Below are positions 39,633-50,034 of a stretch of DNA of 64,000 nucleotides, in pieces. Source of the DNA: an uncultured Aquimarina sp. GTDB taxonomy: Bacteria; Bacteroidota; Bacteroidia; Flavobacteriales; Flavobacteriaceae. The stretch lies in NCBI RefSeq assembly GCF_947492405.1, contig NZ_CANLMP010000004.1, positions 124,001 to 188,000 on the forward strand. The letters run 5' to 3'. Every line of letters starts with the position of its first letter. Position 1 is the first letter of the stretch. Below the pieces are notes generated by a model, which was not told where the DNA came from, did not search any database, and saw nothing but the letters and a program-made list of their open reading frames with translations. Position numbers and translations under genes: made by a program.

Positions 39633-40574
39633 ATGAAGCCAGATAGCAGTAATAAAAACAATATGGACAAAGATAATTTTCTAGGAAGATGGTTGGCGGG
39701 TGATATTTCTGATGAAGAGAAGAAAGAGTTCGAAAATTCGAGCGATTATCTGGCTTACAAGGACATTCTACGCAATGCCGAAAAATTTGAACGCCCCGTT
39801 TTTGATGTCGAAAAAGGGCTTAAAGATCAAAAAGAATTTAATAAAACATATAAAAACTCCCCCGAAAAAAAAGTACTTAAATTACGTCCTTGGTGGTACG
39901 CAGCTGCTGCAGCTATTCTGGTTTTGTTCGGTCTAAGAACGGTATTCTTTTCATCTACAGAGTTACATACTGAAATAGCTGAAACTAAAACCTTAACATT
40001 ACCGGACAACTCATTGGTTACCTTAAATGCTGATTCCTCTATAAAATATAATAAAAAATCATTTACAGAAAATAGGAGTATTCATCTAAAAGGAGAAGCC
40101 TTTTTTGATGTAGCCAAAGGATCCAGTTTTATAGTAAAAACCAAGAATGGAGATGTAACTGTATTAGGAACACAATTCAATGTGTATTCGAGAAATAAAC
40201 TTATGGAGGTTGATTGTTTTGAAGGTAAAGTACAAGTAACCAACTCGCAACAGACAGTTATACTAACTCCTGGAAAAGGTGTTAAATCTACTATTGAAGG
40301 TACCTTAGAACCAGAGGAAGTTAATGAATCTAAACCTGGTTGGATGAGCGGTAAAAGTACTTTTAGTCAAGTTACGCTTCAGCGACTTATTGGAGAGTTA
40401 GAAAGACAATATGATATTCAAATTACAACTAACCCTAATGTTGATTTAAATCGTGTATTCTCTGGTTTCTTTGTACATAATGATCTTGACAAAGCATTGC
40501 AAACCTGTTTTGACCCCATGAATATTAGTTATATATTTAAAAATTCAAAAAATATAGAATTAAAAACTAAGTGA
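39633..40574 (+). CDS. FecR-type anti-sigma factor
   Basis: 313 residues. A cytoplasmic N-terminus (DNFLGRWLAGDISDEEKKEFE), one membrane helix near residues 88-108 (WWYAAAAAILVLFG), and a periplasmic FecR domain (TLTLPDNSLVTLNADSSIKYN, GEAFFDVAKGSSFIVKTKNG, GTQFNVYSR) followed by a C-terminal STN-contacting domain. It would transmit the receptor's signal to the sigma factor encoded 16 bases upstream. Its stop overlaps the start of the decayed receptor gene (GTGA). Confidence 0.88.
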   Translation: MKPDSSNKNNMDKDNFLGRWLAGDISDEEKKEFENSSDYLAYKDILRNAEKFERPVFDVEKGLKDQKEFNKTYKNSPEKKVLKLRPWWYAAAAAILVLFGLRTVFFSSTELHTEIAETKTLTLPDNSLVTLNADSSIKYNKKSFTENRSIHLKGEAFFDVAKGSSFIVKTKNGDVTVLGTQFNVYSRNKLMEVDCFEGKVQVTNSQQTVILTPGKGVKSTIEGTLEPEEVNESKPGWMSGKSTFSQVTLQRLIGELERQYDIQITTNPNVDLNRVFSGFFVHNDLDKALQTCFDPMNISYIFKNSKNIELKTK

Positions 40575-41851
40575 TATTATTTAAACCAACTACATTTTTA
40601 TTACTTTTTTGCACCATTTTTGGGTATTCAAAAGAGATAAATTTATCACAAAAATCGGATAATCAATCACTAATACATATTCTAAAAACCTTCGAGAATG
40701 AGCATCAATTTAATTTCTCATATGATGTCGAAGCTATCAAAAATGTATTACTGAACATTCCAAGGGCGGATCTATCTATTAGCTCATTGCAAGGAATAAT
40801 AGAATTTCAAACTTCTTTTCTGTTGGAAAAAGTAAGTGAAACAGATTACATCGGAACCAATCATACTATCTATTCTGAATATAAATATAAAACTCCTAAA
40901 ACCTATATAAATATTGGAGTAAGAGGTTCTCAAGTAAGTAATACCAATTCTTTTTTTGTAGAGCCCAGAATGTTTTCTTCTTATGAGTTATGGGATAACT
41001 TTACTTTAAACAGTTCTGCTGAATTAAAAAATCAGTAACTTAATAATTATAGTACCAATAACAGTCCGTTTGGAGATTTTCCGGCATTACCTGTTTCCGA
41101 TAACATTTGGATTCTTTCTAATAATTCTTTTGATGGAGAAGGCCTCGAAAATACTCCTATACGTTTTGTAAAAAGTATGCAATTTACGCTGGGAGCATTG
41201 TACACCTATAAAGGTTGGAATTTTGATATAGAAGGTTATTATAAAAAAATAACAGATATATCTTCCATAAGCGATTTTATACTAACCTTAGCATTACCTG
41301 ATAACGATGAGACCCTTATATATTACGGTGAAGAAGAACGAATAGGTGTTGATTTTTTATTAAAAAGGAGAATTCGTAATTATAGATTTCGGGCTGGGTA
41401 TTCACTAAGTAAAACTATCGCTTCTTTTCCTTTAGTTCAAGACAACTATTACAATGGAAGTTTTGATCAGCCTCATGTATTTAATCTTTCACAGACGCTA
41501 AAAGTTAATCAATTTGAGTTTTCATTAGGTTGGAATTATGCGACAGGTAGGCCTTTTACTAGAATATTTCCAGATGATAATGACCTTGATGGTGGAGTTA
41601 TAGATCCTAGAGGGATTAATTCCAGTAGATTTAAATCGTATCACAGACTAGATGCATCTGTTACCTTCAGATTTAAGATCTACAAATCAAAAGAAACAAA
41701 CGGAATGATTGGTTTTTCATTAAGAAACATTTACAATGGAGAAAACATCATTAGTCAAGGAATTGGTCAAGATGCAAATTTTCTATTACAAAGTTTTGAA
41801 AATAAATCGTTACGCTTTACTCCAGATTTTGTAGTTCGTTTTAATTTTTAA
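40571..41851 (+). pseudogene. Decayed FecA-type TonB receptor, deleted and interrupted
   Basis: From GTG 40571 the frame encodes a signal peptide and STN domain that closely parallel the full receptor at 42511, but after SETDYI it jumps straight to the barrel segment NHTIYSEYKYKTPK: roughly 1.3 kb containing the carboxypeptidase-like and plug domains is absent. A TAA at 41036-41038 stands where the paralogue has CAA (Gln), and the rest of the barrel continues in frame from 41039 to 41851. The product would lack plug and part of the barrel, so it is non-functional as a receptor. The free STN part might still signal to FecR. Confidence 0.85.
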
Positions 41852-41906
41852 TCAAAAAAAGGCAACAACTATAAATAAGTCATTACCTTTTTACCTATTT
41901 TGTAAT

Positions 41907-42329
41907 TTACACTCTGGTTAATACCTCTCTGAATTCCCCAAGTTGGTCATTCGTTACTATGGTCATAGTATTTCCTGAAAATGTAAAAGTTCCCTCTGTT
42001 GGATCAGCTAGTGAATTATCCCGAGTTATTTTATATCTACCATTACCAAGATTCTCCCACATACCCGTATTTATATACTCTTCTCCGCAATTTCCATCTT
42101 CTATCTCATAGGCAGAACGCATAAATTTCCCATCATCAGTAAAAACAATAGTCTCTTCTAAATAGCAAGGTCCTAGTATTGCTTCTTCTCCATTTCGGAA
42201 TGCTTGTGTTGTTTTCCAAGTTGCAATAATTGGATCTTCCATATCTATTGGTCTTGCCCCATCATCATCTGATGTACAAGAAGTGATCAATGTAGAAATA
42301 AGGACGAATAATAAAATGATTTTTTTCAT
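41907..42329 (-). CDS. Lipocalin-like lipoprotein, copy 1
   Basis: 140 residues with lipobox ITSC (Cys 18), then a single small beta-barrel-like domain starting IIATWKTTQAF and containing CYLEETIVFTDDGKFM. Three further Cys may form a disulfide. The second copy at 45237 has the same layout, so a unit of receptor plus lipoprotein gene has been duplicated. Probably periplasm- or surface-facing and co-regulated with the receptor, though it lies on the opposite strand. Confidence 0.72.
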   Translation of the reverse strand: MKKIILLFVLISTLITSCTSDDDGARPIDMEDPIIATWKTTQAFRNGEEAILGPCYLEETIVFTDDGKFMRSAYEIEDGNCGEEYINTGMWENLGNGRYKITRDNSLADPTEGTFTFSGNTMTIVTNDQLGEFREVLTRV

Positions 42330-42510
42330 GTCGTTTTTATCTTTTTACGTTTATGTTTTACTACCCCTAAAACATACGGAAATCAAAATACCCTACTTTT
42401 TTTTAAAAATATTATTTAATCTCTTTTGTTTTCATACAGAGTAATGATTCCTTTGAGAATCATTTATAATAGTTATCTTTAAAAATTTTAAAACATAGCT
42501 TAAAAATTAG

Positions 42511-45177
42511 GTGAAATTATCCAGATTTATTCCAGTTCTACTACTCTTTTGTACTATTATTTCATATTCTCAAGAAATAAATTTACCAACTACAACCGAA
42601 AGACAATCTTTAGTTTTTATACTGAAAACTTTTGAGGATCAATTAGAGTTTAATTTTTCATATGATGTAAAAGCTATTGAAGATATAGCATTGAAGCTTA
42701 CTAAAATAAATCTATCGATTACCAATCTTCAGAACATTATGGCACTTCAAACTCCTTACCTATTACAAAAAGTAAGTGAGACTGACTACATTTTAGTTAA
42801 GAATACTGAAAAAGTCACTATTTGTGGAGTTCTCATAGATGCCATTTCTAAATTTGAGTTACCACAAGCAGATATCATTCAAAATAAGAAAACCATTGAC
42901 CTTACAGATAACATGGGGAATTTCGAATTACAACTTCATCCATGGGATTCTATTTCGATAGCATATTTTGGCTATCAAAACAGAACGATTAAAGTTTCAG
43001 AACTAACTACAACATCTTGTGATACTATTAGTTTACGGCCAGAAATTCAGAGTTTAGGTCAGGTATTAGTAAAGGAATATCTAACTGGAGGAATTCAAAA
43101 AAATCAAGATGCTTCGGTAAATATATCTACTAAAAAACTTCGTGTGTTACCTGGACTTGTAGAACCTGATGTATTACAAAGTTTACAATTACTACCAGGT
43201 ATTAGCAGTCCTACCGAAGATCCAGCGGGACTGCACATCCGTGGAGGTACACCTGGACAAAATTTAGTGCTGTGGGATGGAATCAAAATGTATCAAAACG
43301 GGCATTTTTTCAATCAGATTTCATCATTCAACCCTTTTATCACCAATAATGTTACAGTATATAGAGGGGGAACTAGTGTACGTTACGGTGATAGAATCTC
43401 TGGTGTAATAGTTATAGAATCCGATGATGATCTTACAGAAAAATTACAAGTTGGGGGTGGTCTTAATCTTACTCATACTGATGCCTACCTGAAACTACCA
43501 TTGTCGAAAAAGTTAGGAATTATGTTAGCTGGCAGAAGATCTACAACAGATGTATATCAAACCCTAGCTTATAATAATTTAGTTAGAAAAGTATTTCAGA
43601 ATACACGAGCTAATATTCCTGATGCTAATGATGGGCAGACAGCAGAGGAACGTTCTAGAGAGGATGATTTTTCTTTTTCAGATACGAATTTCAAGATGTT
43701 ATGGAAACCTAATGATGATAATACGATAAAATTAAGCTCTATTTTTGCCGAAAACCGACTTGATAACAACAAAACAATAACAATACGAAATTCTCCGAAT
43801 ACATCCTCCGTTAAAGATGTTCTTAAAATTAGAAACCTGGGATTCAGTTTAAACTGGGATAAAAAATACCGCAATTACATACATCAAAACATAAATTTCT
43901 ACTTATCTTCTTATGATCAACGATATAATTTAATCGATGAGCGAGATAATTCTGGGAACATTGTTCTAGATGTCGAAACCACTACTAATACTGTAAAAGA
44001 TATTGGTGGTGAGTATTCATTACATATTCCTATTACCAAAAAACATGCTATTGATCTTGGATATCAATTTACCTATAATCAAACAGGGTATGAAGTCATC
44101 AATAGAACTATAGGTGATTTTGATAATTTTGACAATCGATTCACTATTAATGGAAATGGAACCAATCATACTATCTATTCTGAATATAAATATAAAACTC
44201 CTAAAACCTATATAAATATTGGAGTAAGAGGTTCTCAAGTAAGTAATACCAATTCTTTTTTTGTAGAGCCCAGAATGTTTTCTTCTTATGAGTTATGGGA
44301 TAACTTTACTTTAAACACTTCTGCTGAATTAAAAAATCAGCAACTTAATAATTATAGTACCAATAACAGTCCGTTTGGAGAGGTTCAACCCTTACCCGTT
44401 TCTGATAATATTTGGATTCTTTCTAACAACTCTTTTGAAGGTGACGATGTTGAGAATACTCCTATACGAGTTCTAAAAAGTATGCAATTCACTCTAGGAG
44501 CTTTGTATACGCATAGCGGCTGGAATTTTGATATAGAAGGGTATTATAAAAAAATAACAGACGTATCTTCATTGAGCGATTTTATATTAGATCTAGCACT
44601 CCCAGATGATGATGAAAGCATTATATTTTATGGAGAAGAAGAACGGATAGGAATAGATTTCTTAATAAAAAAAAGGATCAATAATTATAGATTTTGGGCA
44701 GGATATTCATTGAGTAAAACAATTAGCTCTTTTCCAATAGTACAAGATTCTTATTATCGGGGAAACTTTGATCAACGTCATGTATTTAATTTCTCACAAA
44801 CCCTAAAAGTTAATCATTTCGAGTTTGCTTTAGGATGGAATTATACGACAGGAAGGCCATTTACACAACTTATTAGGAATGATGATGATCTAGATGGAAC
44901 AGTCACAGACCCAAGAGGGCTTAATTCCAGCAGATTTAAAGATTATCATCGATTAGATGCTTCTGCTGTGTATCGATTTAAATGGGATAAAGAAAAAGAT
45001 TGGAATGGGATGATAGGAATTTCGATAAGAAATATCTACAATAGAAAAAACGTAATTAGTCAGAGTTACCAAGAAAATGTAGAAAATGTAGATAATAATT
45101 TTAATTTTTTTATTGAAAGTTTCGACAATCAATCGTTACGCTTCACTCCTGATGTCGTATTGCGCTTTAATTTTTAG
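42511..45177 (+). CDS. FecA-type TonB-dependent receptor with STN domain
   Basis: 888 residues from GTG 42511: signal peptide (FIPVLLLFCTIISYSQ), an STN domain (about 20-95, FILKTFEDQLEFNFSYDV), a carboxypeptidase-like segment (about 105-185), a plug (about 205-320; GIQKNQDASVNIS, HIRGGTPGQNLVLWDGI) and a barrel ending FTPDVVLRFNF. The STN domain signals to a FecR protein, so it pairs with the sigma/FecR genes at 39.1-40.6 kb, although a decayed copy and a lipoprotein gene lie between. The substrate is unknown. Confidence 0.9.
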   Translation: MKLSRFIPVLLLFCTIISYSQEINLPTTTERQSLVFILKTFEDQLEFNFSYDVKAIEDIALKLTKINLSITNLQNIMALQTPYLLQKVSETDYILVKNTEKVTICGVLIDAISKFELPQADIIQNKKTIDLTDNMGNFELQLHPWDSISIAYFGYQNRTIKVSELTTTSCDTISLRPEIQSLGQVLVKEYLTGGIQKNQDASVNISTKKLRVLPGLVEPDVLQSLQLLPGISSPTEDPAGLHIRGGTPGQNLVLWDGIKMYQNGHFFNQISSFNPFITNNVTVYRGGTSVRYGDRISGVIVIESDDDLTEKLQVGGGLNLTHTDAYLKLPLSKKLGIMLAGRRSTTDVYQTLAYNNLVRKVFQNTRANIPDANDGQTAEERSREDDFSFSDTNFKMLWKPNDDNTIKLSSIFAENRLDNNKTITIRNSPNTSSVKDVLKIRNLGFSLNWDKKYRNYIHQNINFYLSSYDQRYNLIDERDNSGNIVLDVETTTNTVKDIGGEYSLHIPITKKHAIDLGYQFTYNQTGYEVINRTIGDFDNFDNRFTINGNGTNHTIYSEYKYKTPKTYINIGVRGSQVSNTNSFFVEPRMFSSYELWDNFTLNTSAELKNQQLNNYSTNNSPFGEVQPLPVSDNIWILSNNSFEGDDVENTPIRVLKSMQFTLGALYTHSGWNFDIEGYYKKITDVSSLSDFILDLALPDDDESIIFYGEEERIGIDFLIKKRINNYRFWAGYSLSKTISSFPIVQDSYYRGNFDQRHVFNFSQTLKVNHFEFALGWNYTTGRPFTQLIRNDDDLDGTVTDPRGLNSSRFKDYHRLDASAVYRFKWDKEKDWNGMIGISIRNIYNRKNVISQSYQENVENVDNNFNFFIESFDNQSLRFTPDVVLRFNF

Positions 45178-45236
45178 TTTTCATAAAAAGAACAAAACTA
45201 TAATAGTATACAGCTTTGTTCTCTAATTGTACAATA

Positions 45237-45659
45237 TTAAATTCTAGTCAAGATTTGTATAAGCTCTCCAAATTCAGTATTGAAAACTAAAGTTGCTGTA
45301 TTTTCAGAAAATGTGATCGTAATTTCTCTTGATGCCGTAGGATTTGTATCAAAAGAAATTCTATATATATTGTCCCTTAAATTTTCCCAACTACCTATTC
45401 TGGTATCATACAACACACAGTTTCCATTTTCTATATCGAAAAGAACTGAGGTGAATTTCTGGTCAGCTGTTACCGTAAGTCTATCTTCTAAATTACAAAC
45501 AGGTATTGATACCTCAACCCCATTTTCAAATTCTTGTGTTATTTTCCAATTACCAATAAATTTGTCTTGTGTATCAGCTGGTCCTGCATCATCATCTGTT
45601 TGACAAGAGATCATAGATACTGAAATAATGACTGCGAATAATAAAATGATTTTTTTCAT
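45237..45659 (-). CDS. Lipocalin-like lipoprotein, copy 2
   Basis: 140 residues with lipobox MISC (Cys 19), IGNWKITQEF and CNLEDRLTVTADQKF, matching the layout of the copy at 41907 with perhaps 40 percent identity. It is convergent with the full receptor. Function unknown; probably binds a small hydrophobic molecule if the lipocalin comparison holds. Confidence 0.7.
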   Translation of the reverse strand: MKKIILLFAVIISVSMISCQTDDDAGPADTQDKFIGNWKITQEFENGVEVSIPVCNLEDRLTVTADQKFTSVLFDIENGNCVLYDTRIGSWENLRDNIYRISFDTNPTASREITITFSENTATLVFNTEFGELIQILTRI

Positions 45660-45938
45660 GAGTATTTGTGTTTTTCGTTTTTTACAACCCTAAAACACAT
45701 ATTCATCAAAACACCCTACCGTTTTTCAGAAAAAATTATCTCCATTAAATAAAAACAATGTAAAAACTGAATCCCATCATTTTATAGATATGAAAACTTA
45801 AAATAAGTACACTAACAAATGTTTATTCACACATCCTAAAAATTAATTACTTGGAAATTCTATTCGTAAGTATTTATAATACTATAAATTCGAATAATAG
45901 ATCGTTAATGACATATTCATATTAAAAATGATAAGAAA

Positions 45939-46071
45939 CAAAAAAGAGCGTCTCCACGCTCTTTTTCTTCACACAAATCATCTTAATTTAGGGGCTTATT
46001 CTAAAATTAAAACTCACTTTTTATAAAATGCTTTCACCTTGGGGAGGATGAAAGCGCTAACTCATTAACTC
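45939..46071 (-). ncRNA. Small RNA gene, copy 2 of 3
   Basis: Same promoter (CAAA at 46104-46107 and TAAAGATA at 46077-46084 on the plus strand), body and terminator as copy 1. The body contains the plus-strand strings TTAGGGGCTTATTCTAAAAT and GGGGAGGATGAAAGCGC shared with copy 1. No ORF of more than a few codons. Confidence 0.7.
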
Positions 46072-46318
46072 TGGTGTAAAGATACAACTATTTTTCAATC
46101 CACCAAATTTTTGTGTATTTTATCGAAAATAAATACTTTTTATAGTCTAAAAACACGTTAATACTATAAAATTGTAGTATTAATCTTACTTTTTTAAAAT
46201 AAATAGTCTATGTTACAAAAATAAAAAGCACTACTAAATTATCCATTCATCCTAAATGTGGAAAATCAGAAAATAGTATATAACAAAAAGAAATACGTAA
46301 CAAGGAAATACCGAAAAA

Positions 46319-46450
46319 CAAAAAAGAGCGTCTCCACGCTCTTTTTCTTCACACAAATCATCTTAATTTAGGGGCTTATTCTAAAATTAAAACTCACTTT
46401 TTATAAAAACTTTCATCTTGGGGGAAATGAAAGCACTAACTCATTAACTC
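46319..46450 (-). ncRNA. Small RNA gene, copy 3 of 3
   Basis: Same layout as copies 1 and 2, with TAAAGATA at 46456-46463. The internal hairpin reads CTTTCATCTTGGGGGAAATGAAAG instead of CTTTCACC...GGATGAAAG (both in short pieces), a change that keeps the stem if the extra A bulges. Copies 2 and 3 are 250 bases apart; the rest of 45.66-46.64 kb holds no other feature. Confidence 0.7.
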
Positions 46451-46644
46451 TGGTGTAAAGATACAACTATTCTTTAATCCACCAAACTTTTTGAGTATTT
46501 TATCTAAAAAAAATGCTTTTTAACGTAAAAACTTATAAAAAATATCATTTTTGTAAGTTTTATCTTACTTTTAAAATTATTTTAAAAAACAACCCCCATT
46601 TGTAGTGAAACAAATGAGGGTTACTTTATTTTCTACATATGTTC

Positions 46645-48744
46645 TTAATACCTCAATAGTTCTTCTATCTTAGTTCTTACTTTTTCTGTAGACGGAATCA
46701 TAGTTTGTTCTAATGTGCTATTTAGAGGAATAGCTGGCATATTCTCAGAACCTATTGTCATTACTGGTGCATCCAGATAACGGAAACACTCTTCCTGTAT
46801 CTTTCCAGACAAGGCTCTGGCAAAAGAATTATTAGTAGGTTCCTCTGTTACTACTAAACACTTCTTAGTTTTTTTTACAGATTCCATAATCGTTTCTTCA
46901 TCGAGCGGATACAACGTTCTCAAATCTATAATCTCTACAACATTTTTCAGATCTTTTGTTGCATTTAATGCCCAGTGTACTCCCATTCCGTATGTTACTA
47001 CCGTCATGGTCTCTTCTTCATCCTGTGGCCATATTTGTTGTACTATATTGGCTTTACCAAAAGGTAATACATAATCTTCTGAAGGTTCGACAGTTCTAGC
47101 CGCATCTGTTCCTTTTACCTTTGACCAATACAATCCTTTGTGTTCTAATATCACAACAGGATTAGGATCATAATAGGCAGCTTTCATTAACCCTTTTAGA
47201 TCTCCCCCATTGCTCGGATACGCAATTTTGATTCCTCTTATATTTGTCACTACAGATTCAACTGAGGAAGAATGATATGGACCTCCACTACCATATGCTC
47301 CAATAGGTACTCTTAAAATCATAGATACAGGCCATTTACCATTGGATAAATAACAAGATCTACTTACCTCGGTAAATAACTGATTCAGTCCTGGCCATAT
47401 ATAATCTGCAAATTGCACTTCTACAATAGGTTTTAGTCCTACGGCAGACATCCCAACGGTGGATCCTACAATAAAAGCTTCTTGTATTGGTGTATTGAAA
47501 ACTCTTTCGTCTCCAAATTTTTGTGCCAGTGTTGCAGCTTCTCTAAAAACTCCGCCTAATCTTCCTCCTACATCCTGACCATATAACAAACACTCTTTGT
47601 GTTTTTTCATTAATTCTTCTACCGCAAACAGTGCACAATCCACCATCACGACTTCCTCTTTGTCTTCTGGAGATCGTTCACCAGTTTCTTCTGTAATTGG
47701 TGTTGGAGCAAAATCATTTGTAAATAAATCTTCTGGTGTTGGATCTTCTGCTTTCATGGCTTCCTGAAGATCTTTTGCAACTATTTCCTTTGCTTCAGCT
47801 TCTATCGTATTTACCTCATCTTCAGTAAAACCAGCTTCTAATAATTGATTTCGTAATACTGGATACGGATCTCTGGAACGTGCTTCTTCCAGATCATCTC
47901 GATACCACTCCATTCGTACTCCAGATGTATGGTGATTTAGCAATGGTACTTTCGCATGAACTAAAACAGGTCTTCTTTCTTCTCTTATAACTCGAATCGC
48001 TTCTTGTACAGCTACATAACTTTCAGTAAAATTAGCTCCATCAATAGTAATCGCTTCTAATCCGTGGAAACCTGCTGCATACTCATAGGCATTTTGCGCT
48101 CTTGTTTCTGCTTCATTAGCAGAAATATCCCAACCATTATCCTGTACTAAATACAAAATTGGCAATTGTTTTAATGCCGCCATCTGAAATGCTTCGGCAA
48201 TCTCTCCTTCAGTAACCGATGCATCACCCAACGAACATACGACCAGAGGTGCAGCCATAGGCTGTTTATTTATCTCACTCTTGCTCAAATCGCTATTTGA
48301 AAAATGATCAATTCCTACCAGTTCCTTATACTGCATTCCTAAAGCTACACCTGTAGATGGAATTGCTTGCATTCCTGTAGCCGACGATTGATGCGGTATT
48401 TTTGGTTTGTCATCATCCCGTAAACTTGGATGAGAATAATAGGTTCTTCCTCCAGAAAAAGGATCATTCTTTTTAGCTAACAATTGCAGCATCAAATCGT
48501 AAGGCCTCATTCCGATCCCTAACAACATCGAATCATCTCTATAATATGGAAAAGCATAATCCTGAGGTAATAATTGCATAGCTACGGCAATCTGAATGGC
48601 TTCATGTCCTCTGGATGTTGCATGAACGTATTTTGAAACCGTCTTAAAATTTTCTTCATATAGTTCTGTCATGCTTTTAGCAGTACATAATGTACTAAAT
48701 GCTTTTTTTAGAACTTCTTTTGCTATTGTTTTTTCAGCTAACAT
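46645..48744 (-). CDS. 2-oxoisovalerate dehydrogenase E1, fused alpha and beta subunits
   Basis: 699 residues. Residues 1-335 are the alpha subunit with the thiamine diphosphate motif (GDASVTEGEIAEAF...QDNGWDIS near 160-200) and HHTSGVRMEWYR; residues about 365-699 are the beta subunit (GQDVGGRLGGVFREA, TPIQEAFIVGSTVGMSAVG, YPLDEETI). The enzyme decarboxylates branched-chain 2-oxo acids, feeding acyl groups to the E2 protein encoded at 50035. The fusion is common in Bacteroidetes. Its upstream neighbour is ilvE, 76 bases away on the same strand. Confidence 0.92.
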   Translation of the reverse strand: MLAEKTIAKEVLKKAFSTLCTAKSMTELYEENFKTVSKYVHATSRGHEAIQIAVAMQLLPQDYAFPYYRDDSMLLGIGMRPYDLMLQLLAKKNDPFSGGRTYYSHPSLRDDDKPKIPHQSSATGMQAIPSTGVALGMQYKELVGIDHFSNSDLSKSEINKQPMAAPLVVCSLGDASVTEGEIAEAFQMAALKQLPILYLVQDNGWDISANEAETRAQNAYEYAAGFHGLEAITIDGANFTESYVAVQEAIRVIREERRPVLVHAKVPLLNHHTSGVRMEWYRDDLEEARSRDPYPVLRNQLLEAGFTEDEVNTIEAEAKEIVAKDLQEAMKAEDPTPEDLFTNDFAPTPITEETGERSPEDKEEVVMVDCALFAVEELMKKHKECLLYGQDVGGRLGGVFREAATLAQKFGDERVFNTPIQEAFIVGSTVGMSAVGLKPIVEVQFADYIWPGLNQLFTEVSRSCYLSNGKWPVSMILRVPIGAYGSGGPYHSSSVESVVTNIRGIKIAYPSNGGDLKGLMKAAYYDPNPVVILEHKGLYWSKVKGTDAARTVEPSEDYVLPFGKANIVQQIWPQDEEETMTVVTYGMGVHWALNATKDLKNVVEIIDLRTLYPLDEETIMESVKKTKKCLVVTEEPTNNSFARALSGKIQEECFRYLDAPVMTIGSENMPAIPLNSTLEQTMIPSTEKVRTKIEELLRY

Positions 48745-48820
48745 CTCTCTTTAATTTTTGATGTGTGATTTGTGAATTACGAATAATCGTAATTCTACAT
48801 TCTTCCTTCGTAATTACTAC

Positions 48821-49894
48821 TTATCCTACTTTCTCTTCAATAGTTACAGGTACGATCCAACCAAATCTATCTTCTCTTTTTTGAGCCTTCATTTCATCCA
48901 ATGTATTTTTTACATCCTGGCTTACCGGATTATCATCAGACAAAGTGATTACTTCATCTTTATATCCTATTGCTTCGATCATCGCAATTGCCACTGCTGT
49001 ACCTGTTCCAAATGCCTCTTCTAAGGTTCCTTCTTCAGCGTATGCAATCACCTCATCAATAGTAATTGCCCGTTCTTCTACTTCAAAACCTTTGTCTTTT
49101 AATAATGTAATAACGCTATCCCTTGTAATTCCTTTTAGAATGGAACCTGTAGTTGCCGGCGTTATAAACTTACCTTTTACTTTAAAAAAGATATTCATAG
49201 TCCCAACTTCCTGAACATACTTATGTTCATTAGCATCTAACCACAATACTTGATCAAATCCTTTAGCTTTGGCTTTTTCTGTCGGCAAAATGGCCGCTGC
49301 ATAATTTCCAGCTGCTTTTGCTTCACCAGTTCCTCCATCAGCAGCTCTAATATATTCTGTCTCCGCATACAGCCTGATCTTTTTTGTGAAAAATGGCCCC
49401 GCCGGAGAACAGATTACAATAAACTTATAACTTGTGGCTGCTCGCATACCAATAAATGGCTCATCTGCATACATAAAAGGACGCAAGTATAAGGCACTTC
49501 CTTCTTGTGGTGGAATCCAATTATGCTCTACAGCAACAATTTGCTTTACAGCCTCCACAAAAAGATCTGTAGGAACTGATGGCATCCCCATTCTAGCAGC
49601 ACTATGATTAAAACGTTTTGCATTTTCTTCGGGTCTAAACAATAATGGCGTATTGTGATGACCAACAGTAGCTTTCATTCCCTCAAAAATAGCCTGACCA
49701 TAATGTAGCGCCATTGCCGCAGGATGCGTAGGAATCATTGCTAAAGGCTCAATTCTTGGGTTCTGCCATGCTCCATCTTCATATTCACATATAAACATAT
49801 GATCTGTAAAAGCCCTCCCTAAAGGGATATTCTCAAAATCAATATCCTTTAATTTAGACTCCGATGTTCTGGTAATTTTGATTTGTTGTTCCAT
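48821..49894 (-). CDS. ilvE: Branched-chain amino acid aminotransferase
   Basis: 357 residues, a fold-type IV PLP enzyme. Conserved segments: AMALHYGQAIFEGMKA near residue 60, YLRPFMYADEPFIGM near 130, the PLP-Lys in GGTGEAKAAGNYAA near 195 (Lys), and GTGTAVAIAMI near 305. It makes branched-chain 2-oxo acids, the substrate of the E1/E2 complex on either side. The order E1, ilvE, E2 on the minus strand is a catabolic or acyl-precursor set. Confidence 0.92.
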   Translation of the reverse strand: MEQQIKITRTSESKLKDIDFENIPLGRAFTDHMFICEYEDGAWQNPRIEPLAMIPTHPAAMALHYGQAIFEGMKATVGHHNTPLLFRPEENAKRFNHSAARMGMPSVPTDLFVEAVKQIVAVEHNWIPPQEGSALYLRPFMYADEPFIGMRAATSYKFIVICSPAGPFFTKKIRLYAETEYIRAADGGTGEAKAAGNYAAAILPTEKAKAKGFDQVLWLDANEHKYVQEVGTMNIFFKVKGKFITPATTGSILKGITRDSVITLLKDKGFEVEERAITIDEVIAYAEEGTLEEAFGTGTAVAIAMIEAIGYKDEVITLSDDNPVSQDVKNTLDEMKAQKREDRFGWIVPVTIEEKVG

Positions 49895-50034
49895 TCCGAT
49901 TTTATTTTGGGCGCATCCCGAATCGTACCTCTCGGAATCGGGCTATTCGCTATATCTTTTCTGTCTTACTTCTCGACTCCGCTCGAAGTGACAGAAAAGG
50001 ATGTCGCTGCTATCCCTTGCGCATTTATTATTAT

